The position numbers and the translations under genes were made by a program. This document shows positions 43,781 through 52,216 of a DNA stretch of 64,000 nt, piece by piece (position 1 is the first letter of the stretch; every line of letters starts with the position of its first letter). Under the pieces are notes generated by a model. That model was not told the DNA's origin, did no database searches, and saw only the letters and a list, made by a program, of their open reading frames with translations. This stretch comes from DATJLY01 sp035518375. Lineage in GTDB: Bacteria; Pseudomonadota; Alphaproteobacteria; ATCC43930; CGMCC-115725. The stretch lies in the NCBI GenBank assembly GCA_035518375.1, contig DATIXQ010000136.1, forward strand, positions 33,769 to 97,768, given 5' to 3'.

Positions 43781-44719
43781 ATGGCCGACGCAAAGCTTCA
43801 GAATCGCATCGACGTGCATCATCATTTCTATGCGCCCGAGTATTTGTCCGTTATGGGCGACATGGGAAAACGGCCGGTCGTGCGCGACTGGAGCGTCAGC
43901 CGCAGCATCGAAGAAATGGACAAGAACGGCATCGCCGCCGCCGTCCTGTCGCTGTCGCCCCCAGGCATCCATCATGTCGGGACCGAGGCCACGCGGAAGC
44001 TCGCGCGTGCCGTCAACGAGCACGCGGCGAAGATGCGCGCGACTCATCAGGCGCGCTTCGGACATTTCGCGTCCGTGCCCATGCCGGATGTCGACGGAAC
44101 GCTGAGCGAGATCGCATACGCGCTCGACGTCTTGAAGGCCGACGGCATCCAGTTCATGACGAGCTACGGCGAGCGCTATCCCGGCCATCCAGACTTCGAG
44201 CCGGTCATGGAGGAATTGAACCGGCGCAAGGCGCTCGTCTTCATCCATCCACTCGCGCCAATCTGTTGCGCGCCCTCGCTCAAATGGATACAGCCTTCGC
44301 TCTTCGAGTTCACGCAAGACACCAACCGCTGCGTCTTCAGCCTGCTCTTCACTGGCACACTGGCGCGACGGCCCGACATCCGCTTCATCTTCTGTCATTC
44401 CGGGGCCGCCGTGCCGGTGCTGGCCGGCCGCGCATCGGTCATGGGGCTCGGCAGCGAGTTTGCCGACAAAATGCCGCACGGCATCGACCATGAGCTGCGC
44501 AAGCTCCATTACGACGTGGCACTTCAGGCCAATCGGCCGGCGCTGGCGGCGCTTTTCGCCTACGTGCCGATGTCGCAGGTCCTGCTTGGCAGCGATTATC
44601 CTTTCGGCACGTCAGGCGATGGCGTTCGCGGCCTCGAAGAATACGGGCTGAAACCGAGCGAACTTGAGGCGATCTACCGCGGCAATGCCATGCGGCTGAT
44701 ACCGCGTCTCGGCGCTTAA
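43781..44719 (+). CDS. Amidohydrolase-2 (ACMSD-like) metal-dependent hydrolase/decarboxylase, copy 2
   Basis: The protein has 312 aa. The metal motif is 'RIDVHHHFYAPEY' (H13/H15), with 'FCHSGAAVPV' and 'LGSDYPFG' later. It aligns over its whole length with copy 1 (18764-19738), including 'FEPVMEELNRRKA' against 'FAPVFEELNRRGT'. No ribosome site stands out before the ATG. The family cleaves C-C or C-N bonds in the cytoplasm with zinc or manganese. It is not in an operon. Confidence 0.86.
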   Translation: MADAKLQNRIDVHHHFYAPEYLSVMGDMGKRPVVRDWSVSRSIEEMDKNGIAAAVLSLSPPGIHHVGTEATRKLARAVNEHAAKMRATHQARFGHFASVPMPDVDGTLSEIAYALDVLKADGIQFMTSYGERYPGHPDFEPVMEELNRRKALVFIHPLAPICCAPSLKWIQPSLFEFTQDTNRCVFSLLFTGTLARRPDIRFIFCHSGAAVPVLAGRASVMGLGSEFADKMPHGIDHELRKLHYDVALQANRPALAALFAYVPMSQVLLGSDYPFGTSGDGVRGLEEYGLKPSELEAIYRGNAMRLIPRLGA

Positions 44720-44753
44720 TTCGTCGTCAACAGGGGACAGAACCTAGCAAGCG

Positions 44754-45131
44754 TCATTCCCGAATTTTCCAGTAGCTGTCCTTCTTAACCACTTTGCCAT
44801 TGCGGAAGGTGAAAAGGTCACACCCGCGAACCTCGACGCGCTGTCCGGCTCGTGACGTGCCGCGAAGCGTCCACTGCGAGACGCCGCGGTCCCCGACGAC
44901 AAAATGGCTGTCCTCTCCATAGTGGACATCCGGAAGGCCCGTGAAGCGCGAGCGCAAAGCCTCGCGCACGGCTGCGGCACCGATGTGGCGCGCTCCCCAG
45001 GGATCCGGACCGCGCGGCATTTCGAGCACGCAGTCCTCCGCGAAGAAACTCATGATTGTGTCCAGATCATGCGCGTTGAACGCCTCAAGGATGGCTTCGA
45101 GAGCGCCAACCGCCGCGGAGTTCTGGGCCAT
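44754..45131 (-). CDS. SnoaL/NTF2-like protein
   Basis: The protein has 125 aa with a strong ribosome site (AGGAGGTC). It is a cone-shaped NTF2 fold: 'LEAILEAFNAHDLDTIMSFF' and 'VREALRSRFTGLPDVHY'. Members are small isomerases, dehydratases or ligand-binding proteins. The C-terminal 'VVKKDSYWKIRE' is typical. It follows the O-methyltransferase gene by 72 bases on the same strand, which hints at modification of a ring compound. Confidence 0.82.
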   Translation of the reverse strand: MAQNSAAVGALEAILEAFNAHDLDTIMSFFAEDCVLEMPRGPDPWGARHIGAAAVREALRSRFTGLPDVHYGEDSHFVVGDRGVSQWTLRGTSRAGQRVEVRGCDLFTFRNGKVVKKDSYWKIRE

Positions 45132-45203
45132 GATCGACCTCCTATCAGGAACGCCGCGACCTGACGCGATGAGGCTTCGGAGCGCACGAGAGTGTGGGCG
45201 CGC

Positions 45204-46190
45204 CTATTTTGCCTCGGCGACGATCAAGCTCCCCGGTCCGGCCAGCGGCTTACGCTCGATTTTTTGCCATCCGGTCTGTCCAAGCCAATCCTCCGCCTCG
45301 GCCTCGCTGTAGGCTTGCCCCTCGCCCGAGATAACCAGAAATTCGCCCGACATCAGAGGTGCGGCAGGCGGCTGGGTATGAGTGGGATCGGTCCAGAGAT
45401 CGGCGAGTAAGAGGCGAGCACCGGCGGATACGCACGAGCGCATCCTCCTCAGCAATTCGATGTTATGTGCCGCAGATAGGACATGAATGGTGTTGGCAAC
45501 AATCAAGGCGTCGTGCCCCTCGGGCAGCGGGTCCTTGAATGCATCTCCCGCGACAATCTCGATGCGCGCGCCCTCCGGCTCATGGGCAAGGCGCTGGCGG
45601 GCGACCTCGCAAGCGCCCGGCAACTCGAACAGCGTGCCCTTGAGCGCGCTGTGGCGGCGGAGCACTCCGACGAGAAACGACCCTGTGCCTCCTCCCACGT
45701 CAAGCACGCGGCGATGCCGGCTAAAATCGTAGGAGGCCGCGAGCGCGGCCGCCACCGGAGCCGTGAAGGCCTCGACGCCGGCCGAAAAGATCTGTTGCTC
45801 CTCTTTGTTGAAGAGTCCGAACTGGGCTTGGCCCGCGCCGGTCCGCACTGCCGCCTCCAGCTTTTGCCATGTCGGATAGCTGATCCGGTTCCAGAAGCGG
45901 AGCATCGGTCGCAGATCGGGACCAGGGCGGCCCGCAAGGAACACAGCTGCTGTTTCGCTGTTGCGGTATTGGTCGCCCTGCCGCTCGACCAGTCCCAAGC
46001 TGACCATTGCGTTGGCAACGATCCCAAGCGTGCGAGATGGAATGGTCGTTTTCGTCGCGAGTTCGGCGATACTCGCTGGCCCGGCCGCGAGGCTCTCGAA
46101 CAAACCGATCTCGTTTGCCGCGAAAAGATGCTTTGCGGCCATAAAGCCCATAGCGATCTTCATGATGGGATCCGGGGTGATGTCAGGCAT
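45204..46190 (-). CDS. SAM-dependent O-methyltransferase (hydroxyneurosporene/acetylserotonin type)
   Basis: The protein has 328 aa from the ATG at 46190. An N-terminal winged-helix dimerisation domain ('ELATKTTIPSRTLGIVANAM') precedes a class I methyltransferase domain with 'VLDVGGGTGSF' binding SAM. The family methylates phenolic or other hydroxyls. The SnoaL gene follows it. Whether it acts in biosynthesis or in detoxification of hydroxylated aromatics cannot be decided. Confidence 0.87.
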   Translation of the reverse strand: MPDITPDPIMKIAMGFMAAKHLFAANEIGLFESLAAGPASIAELATKTTIPSRTLGIVANAMVSLGLVERQGDQYRNSETAAVFLAGRPGPDLRPMLRFWNRISYPTWQKLEAAVRTGAGQAQFGLFNKEEQQIFSAGVEAFTAPVAAALAASYDFSRHRRVLDVGGGTGSFLVGVLRRHSALKGTLFELPGACEVARQRLAHEPEGARIEIVAGDAFKDPLPEGHDALIVANTIHVLSAAHNIELLRRMRSCVSAGARLLLADLWTDPTHTQPPAAPLMSGEFLVISGEGQAYSEAEAEDWLGQTGWQKIERKPLAGPGSLIVAEAK

Positions 46191-46306
46191 GGGCAACTCC
46201 GGTGCGAGAGTGAAAGCCCACCATGGCGGCCGCGACTGAGGCCGGCGTTGATCGAACGAAAGGTTATGCGGACTCCGCACCCCGAGTCTATGGGCGCCGA
46301 ATCTCT

Positions 46307-46335
46307 CCGCGGCCCCAAACGAAGAAGGGCCGCGG
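46307..46335. other. GC-rich hairpin upstream of the CLC gene
   Basis: CCGCGGCCC (46307-46315) pairs perfectly with GGGCCGCGG (46327-46335) around an 11-base A-rich loop. It lies in the 220-base region between the divergent methyltransferase and CLC genes, 76 bases before the latter. It could be a leader structure or terminator; a T tract is absent. Confidence 0.4.
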
Positions 46336-46410
46336 GCGCGAACCTCGACTGCGCGGCTCTCGCTCGCCGCGATGGTGGCGGCTGTGTGACCCCTGACCTA
46401 TAGAACGGCA

Positions 46411-48273
46411 ATGGACGCGAAGGAGCAACTGGCGCGGGCGCGGGGCCGCGCGCGCGACGCGATCGAGAACGCGCCGCCGGCGGCGCCGGCGCCCGCCGCG
46501 GCGATCGATCCCGGGCACCGGATCGGCCTCGTCACGCTGTCGGTCCTCGCGCTCGTCGTCGGAGCCGTGACCGGCCTCGGCGCAGTGTTGTTCCGGGACC
46601 TGATCGGCTTCATCCACAACGTGCTGTTCCTGGGCCAGCTCGCGGTGCGCTACGACGCGAACTTGTTCACGCCGCCTTCGCCTTGGGGCGCGCTCGTGAT
46701 CCTCGTGCCGGTCGTTGGTGCGCTCGGCGTAACTTTCCTTGTCACGAAATTCGCGCCTGAGGCGAAGGGCCACGGCGTGCCCGAGGTGATGGATGCCATC
46801 TACTACAAGGACGGCATCATCCGTCCGGTCGTGGCAGTGGTGAAGTCGCTCGCCTCGGCGCTTGCGATCGGCTCGGGCGCCGCGGTCGGGCGCGAGGGGC
46901 CGATCATCCAGATCGGCTCGGCCCTGGGCTCGACGCTCGGACAGATCGTGCGCATGCTGCCGGGCCAACGCATCACGCTGGTCGCCGCCGGCGCGGGCGC
47001 CGGCATCGCCGCCACCTTCAACACGCCCATCGGCGGCGTCTTGTTCGCGATCGAGCTGATGATGCCGGAAGTGAGCGTGCGCACCTTTCTTCCGGTGGCG
47101 CTCGCGACCGGCACCGCGACCTTCATCGGCCGACTCTTCTTTGGGCCCCAGCCGGCCTTCAACGTGCCGGCGATGATGCCGATCACGACCGACTGGCGCG
47201 CGGCGCTGACGCTCGTGCTCTATGCGCTCCTGGGCGCCATCACCGGCCTTGCGGCGACCTTCTTCATACGCGCGCTTCATTTCGCCGAGGATTTGTTCGA
47301 CAAGATCCCGTGGCGCTATCCGCGCCACGTTCTCGGCATGCTGCTCGTGGGCGTGCTGATCTACGCGTTGCAGCGCGCATTCGGCCAGTATTATGTCGAG
47401 GGCGTCGGCTACGCCACGATCCAGGCGATTCTGCAGAGCCAGTTGGCGGCGCCCGCCCTGCTCGCGCTGCTCTTCGTCGCGAAGACGCTGGCGACGTCGG
47501 TGAGCCTCGGCTCGGGCTCGTCCGGCGGCATCTTCTCGCCATCCTTGTTCATGGGCGCGACCATCGGCGGCTCGTTCGCCGCGCTGTTGTCGCATCTCGG
47601 GCTTCCGGCCGATATCAACGTCCCGTCCTTCGCCATGGTGGGCATGGGCGCGATGGTGGGAGGCGGCACCGGCGCGGCGATGACCGCGGTCGCGATGATC
47701 TTCGAGATGACGCGGGATTACGGCATCGTCATGCCGATGATCCTCGCGGTTGCGCTGAGCCTCGGCGTTCGGCGCATGCTGAGCCCTGAGAACATTTACA
47801 CGATGAAGCTGTTCCGGCGCGGCCAGGTCATCCCCAAGGCGCTCCATGCCAACATGTTCCTGGTGCGGCGCGCGCAGGACGTGATGGATCGGGAATTCAT
47901 GGTGCTGCCGGCAGCGATGAGTTTCGACGAGTTCTTGCGCATGCCCGAGCACCAGGGCCGTATGCGCCACGTGCTCGTCGAAGATGGCGGACACCTCTGT
48001 GGCGCGGTGCGCATCAACACCGGCATCCGCCAGGGACTCGAAAGCGCCGATACGGGCGTCACGCTCGGCGACGTGGCGCCGCGCAATTTCACCATCGTGC
48101 GCGCCGACGACATCGTGTTCGACGTGATCGACCGCATCTGGCGCAAGAAGGCCGACATGGCGCTCGTCGTCGACGGGAAGGGCATCCCGCGCCCCGGCGA
48201 CGTACTGGGCATCATCACCAAGGAGCACGTCGCCGATTCGGTCGCGGCCAGCATCAAGGTCTATCGCGGGTAA
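46411..48273 (+). CDS. CLC-family anion transporter/channel with C-terminal CBS domains
   Basis: The protein has 620 aa. The selectivity loops are 'KGHGVPEVM' (about 119-127), 'GREGP' with gating E162, and 'GSGSSGGIFSP'. The CBS pair occupies roughly the last 140 residues and ends the protein. Compared with the E. coli exchanger ClC-ec1, the external gating Glu is present, but the internal proton Glu (E203) is Leu in 'FAIELMMPE', and the GSGIP serine is His. It probably conducts chloride or another anion across the inner membrane, perhaps as a channel. No ribosome site is evident. Confidence 0.92.
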   Translation: MDAKEQLARARGRARDAIENAPPAAPAPAAAIDPGHRIGLVTLSVLALVVGAVTGLGAVLFRDLIGFIHNVLFLGQLAVRYDANLFTPPSPWGALVILVPVVGALGVTFLVTKFAPEAKGHGVPEVMDAIYYKDGIIRPVVAVVKSLASALAIGSGAAVGREGPIIQIGSALGSTLGQIVRMLPGQRITLVAAGAGAGIAATFNTPIGGVLFAIELMMPEVSVRTFLPVALATGTATFIGRLFFGPQPAFNVPAMMPITTDWRAALTLVLYALLGAITGLAATFFIRALHFAEDLFDKIPWRYPRHVLGMLLVGVLIYALQRAFGQYYVEGVGYATIQAILQSQLAAPALLALLFVAKTLATSVSLGSGSSGGIFSPSLFMGATIGGSFAALLSHLGLPADINVPSFAMVGMGAMVGGGTGAAMTAVAMIFEMTRDYGIVMPMILAVALSLGVRRMLSPENIYTMKLFRRGQVIPKALHANMFLVRRAQDVMDREFMVLPAAMSFDEFLRMPEHQGRMRHVLVEDGGHLCGAVRINTGIRQGLESADTGVTLGDVAPRNFTIVRADDIVFDVIDRIWRKKADMALVVDGKGIPRPGDVLGIITKEHVADSVAASIKVYRG

Positions 48274-48380
48274 GCCGCGGGTGGGCGCCCTGCACCCATC
48301 CTGGAACCCGCCCCGAGCGACGCGGCGAAGTCGAAGGACTCCGGTCGCTTGCGCTATAAAGTGCCGGGGAGGCTCGCGCG

Positions 48381-49445
48381 ATGGAATACGGAATTCAGCT
48401 TGCCACCTCGGCGCACCACTGGAAGGTCGTGAAGCGCGCCGAGGAGAGGGGCTTTACCCACGCCTGGTTTTATGACACCGAGCTTCTGAACGCCGAGATG
48501 TTCGTCGCGATGGCCGCCGCCGCGATGCACACCTCACGTATCAAGCTCTGCTGCGGCGTGCTCATTCCCTCGAACCGCACCGCCCCGATCGCGGCCTCCG
48601 CGCTCGCGTCGCTCAATGCCCTGGCACCGGGGCGCATCATCTGTGGCATGGGCACGGGCTTCACGGCGCGGCGCACGGTCGGGCTCCCGGCCATCACGCT
48701 GAAGCGGCTCGAGGATTATATCCGCGTCGTGCGCGGGCTTCTCGCGCGCGAGACGGTCGAATGGACCGAGGAAGGGGCCCCGCACAAGATCCGCTTTCTC
48801 AATCCCGAGCTCGGCCTCATCAATCTCGACGATCCCGTCCCAATCCATCTCTCGGCGTTCGGGCCGAAGGGCCGCGCGCTCGTGGCGAAGCTTGGCACGG
48901 GATGGATGGCGGGCGGCAATCCGCGCGGGTCGGCGGCGGCGCTAAAAGCGGTCACCGAGGCCTGGACCGCGGCCGGGCGCGATGCAAAGGCCCTTTACGC
49001 CACCACCTTCGGCAATGGCTGCGTGCTCGCGGAGGGCGAGGCAGCGGACAGCAAGCGCGCCCGCGCCCAGGCCGGACCGTCGGCCACCATGATGTTCCAT
49101 GACCATGCCGAGGAGGACGAGCTCGGCACGCTTGGGCATCCGGTTCCGCCGCAGTTCCAGAGCAACTTTGAAGCCTACCGCAAGATCTACCAGGCCTATG
49201 AGCCAGCCGACGCGCGCTATCTCCAGAACCATCGCGGACATCTCATGTTCCTGCGGCCAGAGGAGGAGGCGATCGTCACGGCCGAACTCATCCGCACCAT
49301 GACCTGGACTGGAACCGCAACCGAGCTCGCGGAGGGCGTGCGCTCGGTCAAGGCAGCGGGATTCTCGCAGTTCGCGGTGACGCTCCGCGTCGGGCACGAG
49401 TTCGACATGCTGAACGACTGGTCGAAGGTGCTGGAGAAAGTGTGA
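48381..49445 (+). CDS. Luciferase-like/F420-dependent-type flavin oxidoreductase, copy 3
   Basis: The protein has 354 aa; the ATG at 48381 follows GGGGAGG, and TATAAA lies at 48355-48360 as a possible -10. 'AEERGFTHAWFYDTEL' and 'LNALAPGRIICGMGTGFTARR' resemble the F420-dependent branch (methylene-tetrahydromethanopterin reductase-like) rather than classical luciferases. It is first in a run with a binding protein and a second luciferase-like enzyme (65 and 12 bases apart), which suggests uptake and then oxidation of one compound. Confidence 0.86.
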   Translation: MEYGIQLATSAHHWKVVKRAEERGFTHAWFYDTELLNAEMFVAMAAAAMHTSRIKLCCGVLIPSNRTAPIAASALASLNALAPGRIICGMGTGFTARRTVGLPAITLKRLEDYIRVVRGLLARETVEWTEEGAPHKIRFLNPELGLINLDDPVPIHLSAFGPKGRALVAKLGTGWMAGGNPRGSAAALKAVTEAWTAAGRDAKALYATTFGNGCVLAEGEAADSKRARAQAGPSATMMFHDHAEEDELGTLGHPVPPQFQSNFEAYRKIYQAYEPADARYLQNHRGHLMFLRPEEEAIVTAELIRTMTWTGTATELAEGVRSVKAAGFSQFAVTLRVGHEFDMLNDWSKVLEKV

Positions 49446-49510
49446 GGCCAGCGTTGCCGCGCGGCGCGGCACGGTCTAGCTTCCCGGCAAAGCTCATCGG
49501 GGAGGCCGCC

Positions 49511-50479
49511 ATGAATTTCCACCGCCGTGCTCTCGCGCTTGCACTTGTGATTGGCGCATGTTCATGGGGCACGCGCCCCGCGCTTGCGCTCGACACGGTG
49601 CGCGCGGTCAAGGCAGCCAATGTCGCCTGGACCTTCACCGTGCTCGACATCGGCATGGAAGCGGGCATCTTCCAGAAATACGGCATCACCGTCGACATCA
49701 GCGCCGCTGGCGGCGACGCCAAGGTGCAGCAGGCGCTGGCCTCCGACAGTGCCGATTTCGGTCTGGGTTCGGGCCCGTCGATGGCCTTCACCGTGAAGGG
49801 TGCGCCGCAGATCGCGGTCGCGGCCTTCGCCGGCGCGCCCAAAAACATAAGCATCCTCGTCGGCGCAGATTCGCCGATCAAGACGGTGCAGGACCTGAAA
49901 GGCAAGACTATTTCCGTCACCACGGCAGGGTCGCTCACCGAATGGCTCGCCCAGCAGATGAGCATCCAGGAAGGCTGGGGCCAAACCGGCGTCAAGACCG
50001 CGGCGCTCGGCACGTTCGATGCGAGCTTCGCCGCGCTCGAGGCGCACCAGATCGACGGCATCGTCGCCGCGACCGAGGCCGGCTACCGGCTCGAGGAGAA
50101 GCACAAGGGCCGCAACCTCATCGGCCTTGCGAAATACGCGCCCGACTTCATCACCCACGTGATCTACGCGCGCAAGGCGCTCGTGACCGAGAAGCCCGAC
50201 CTCGTGAAACGCTTCCTTCAAGGCTTCTTCGCGACCATCCACTTCATGAAGGAGAACAAGGCCAAGACCGACGAGATTTCCGGCAAGGTCCTGGACGCGA
50301 GCCCGGCCGTGAGCGAGAAGACCTATGATGCCGAGATCTCGATGTTCCGCGACGACGGCACGTTCGATCCGAAGGCGCTCGAGGTCTTGAAGAAGTCGTG
50401 GATCGCGATGGGCATGCTCCCAACGGTTCCCGCGAACGACCAGATCTTCAGCTCCGCCTTCGTGCCCGTGAAATATTGA
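49511..50479 (+). CDS. ABC transporter substrate-binding protein, NMT1/SsuA-like
   Basis: The protein has 322 aa. The ATG at 49511 is preceded by GGGGAGG and opens a signal peptide (MNFHRRALALALVIGA, cleavage near ALALD). 'FTVLDIGMEAGIFQKYGI' and 'ISAAGGDAKVQQALASD' show the type II binding fold. It sits between two luciferase-like monooxygenase genes, the arrangement expected for scavenging of a sulfonate-like compound (compare ssuA with ssuD), but no permease, ATPase or flavin reductase accompanies it. Confidence 0.87.
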   Translation: MNFHRRALALALVIGACSWGTRPALALDTVRAVKAANVAWTFTVLDIGMEAGIFQKYGITVDISAAGGDAKVQQALASDSADFGLGSGPSMAFTVKGAPQIAVAAFAGAPKNISILVGADSPIKTVQDLKGKTISVTTAGSLTEWLAQQMSIQEGWGQTGVKTAALGTFDASFAALEAHQIDGIVAATEAGYRLEEKHKGRNLIGLAKYAPDFITHVIYARKALVTEKPDLVKRFLQGFFATIHFMKENKAKTDEISGKVLDASPAVSEKTYDAEISMFRDDGTFDPKALEVLKKSWIAMGMLPTVPANDQIFSSAFVPVKY

Positions 50480-50491
50480 GCCGCGCCCGCG

Positions 50492-51562
50492 ATGGAATTC
50501 GGCATCTGGGACAATACAGGCTACCGCAAGGGCCTTTCGGCCGGCGTGATCTATCGCCAGCATCTCGACGAGGCGGCGCTCGCGGAGGCGATGGGCTTCG
50601 CGCACTACTGGTTCTTCGAGCACCACCTCTCGCCCACGGCGCCGATGCCAGCGCCCAACCTCATGATCGCGGCCGCGGCGCAGCGCACGGCGAAGATGCG
50701 CCTGGGCGTCATGGTGAACGTGTTGCCGTTCCGCAATCCGCTCCTCGTCGCCGAGGAGGCGGCGATGCTCGACCAGATGACGGGCGGACGGCTCGACATC
50801 GGCATTGGCCGCGGTGGCAAGGCAATCGAGTACCAGTCGTTTGCGGTCGATCCGGCGGACTCGCGCGCCATGTTCGCGGAGTCGATCGCGGTGCTGAAGC
50901 GCCTGTGGTCGGACGAACTCTTCGCCCACCGTGGGCGGTTCTTCCAGCTCGAGAAGACGGCGGCGCTGTCGCCGGCATTCGTGCAGCGGCCGCACCCGCC
51001 GCTCTATGTCACGGCGAACAGCGCGGAATCGCTGACCTTTGCCGCCGAGCACGATCTTCCATTCGTGCAGCTCGATTCGCTCGTCGACGATTGCCGCCGC
51101 GACATCGAGTTCTATCGCGGCGTCGCGGCCAAGGCCGGGCATGCCCAGCGCCCGCGCCTCTGTCTCACGCGCGAGATCTACGTCGCACCCACCGACGCAG
51201 AGGCCCGCGCCGAAGCGAAGACGCACCTCCTCGAATATTGGAACCTGTGGGGCCGCTTCACGCAGTTCGTCGCGGCAGGACAGGTCCCGGCGAGCTTCGA
51301 GAGCTGGTACCAGCGCGCGCCGCGGCTTTACGCGATGAGCTTCGAGGAGCTCGTCGAGAGCGGCATGGTGCTTGCCGGCTCGCCCGAGTGGGTGGCGCGC
51401 CAGATCCTGCGCCACCTCGAGGCGCTCGACCTCGCCGTCCTGGTCGGCACGTTCCAGCTCGGCTCCATGCCGCATGACAAGGTCGAGCGCTCGCTCCGCC
51501 TTTTCGGCACGGAGGTGATGCCGCGGGTCCGCGCCGCCGCCCCGCGCGCGGCGGCCGAGTGA
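50492..51562 (+). CDS. Luciferase-like (LLM) flavin-dependent monooxygenase, copy 4
   Basis: The protein has 356 aa and starts 12 bases after the binding-protein stop. 'YWFFEHHLSPTAPMPAPN' and 'TGGRLDIGIGRGGKAIEY' are hallmarks of the luciferase family. No clear ribosome site precedes it, so translation may depend on coupling to the gene before. With the binding protein it probably forms an uptake-and-oxidation pair. Confidence 0.88.
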   Translation: MEFGIWDNTGYRKGLSAGVIYRQHLDEAALAEAMGFAHYWFFEHHLSPTAPMPAPNLMIAAAAQRTAKMRLGVMVNVLPFRNPLLVAEEAAMLDQMTGGRLDIGIGRGGKAIEYQSFAVDPADSRAMFAESIAVLKRLWSDELFAHRGRFFQLEKTAALSPAFVQRPHPPLYVTANSAESLTFAAEHDLPFVQLDSLVDDCRRDIEFYRGVAAKAGHAQRPRLCLTREIYVAPTDAEARAEAKTHLLEYWNLWGRFTQFVAAGQVPASFESWYQRAPRLYAMSFEELVESGMVLAGSPEWVARQILRHLEALDLAVLVGTFQLGSMPHDKVERSLRLFGTEVMPRVRAAAPRAAAE

Positions 51563-51667
51563 GGCAGGCGGATTAACACCGCGGCAAGGATTGCAGAGGC
51601 GCGCTTAACCATTTCCTGACGCGCGGGCGCGACACTGGCCCCGCTCGTCATCGCAGACCGTATAACA

Positions 51668-52216
51668 ATGACACCGCCATTGCCGGCCGCGGCCGCGAGC
51701 CCGGCCCCGCTCGAGAAAGTGCCCGAGGCAGCGCTGGCGCCTGGCGTTGTGCCGCGCGATCCGCGCCTCAAGCGCTTCCACGACTACTGGCTCGGCAAAT
51801 GCGGCGGACGGCCCATGCCGGCGCGCCGCGACATCGACCCCGTCGATTTTCCCTACCTGCTCGGCAACGTGATGCTGATCGAGGTGCTGCGCGAGCCGCT
51901 GCGCTTTCGCGTCCGGCTTCACGGCACCAACGTCGTCGCACGCATGCACTACGACATGACCGGCCGCTTCCTTGACGAGGTGCCGCGGCCGGAATGGCGC
52001 GCCTACGTCATCGAGCGCTGCCGCGGCCTCGCCGCGAGCGGCGCACCGCTTCTGCTCATGAACGACCTCATGCTCGACGGCTGGACCTCGCGCTACGAGG
52101 CGCTGTGGGTGCCCCTGGGCGAAGACGGCACCCAAGTCGACATGCTGATGTGCGCCATGATCTATGGCGAGCTGGGGCCGGCCGCACCCGCCGCCCCGGG
52201 CCCATCCGAACTATGA
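51668..52216 (+). CDS. PAS-domain protein of the PAS_5 type
   Basis: The protein has 182 aa. After a Pro/Ala-rich start, 'DPRLKRFHDYWLGKCGGRPMPARRDIDP' (shown here only as a landmark near 30-57) leads into 'FPYLLGNVMLIEVLREPLRF', the pattern of PAS_5 proteins that are abundant in Rhodospirillales. These are thought to be small sensors without an output domain. There is no ribosome site in front of the ATG. The stop overlaps the stop of the convergent hydrolase gene by 6 bases. Confidence 0.82.
   Translation: MTPPLPAAAASPAPLEKVPEAALAPGVVPRDPRLKRFHDYWLGKCGGRPMPARRDIDPVDFPYLLGNVMLIEVLREPLRFRVRLHGTNVVARMHYDMTGRFLDEVPRPEWRAYVIERCRGLAASGAPLLLMNDLMLDGWTSRYEALWVPLGEDGTQVDMLMCAMIYGELGPAAPAAPGPSEL

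Noticed and set aside
46288..48228. 646-codon minus-strand open frame opposite the CLC gene
   Set aside because: The translation is His/Arg/Asp/Glu-rich without any domain, typical of the antisense of a GC-rich membrane-protein gene; the plus-strand CLC protein is unmistakable.
49562..51475. 637-codon minus-strand frame opposite the binding protein and monooxygenase
   Set aside because: It spans two real genes on the other strand and has no recognisable domain.
51563..51667. CtrA-like sites (TTAAC, TTAACCAT) before the PAS gene
   Set aside because: Only half-sites are present, not TTAA-N7-TTAA with the right spacing; chance is likely.
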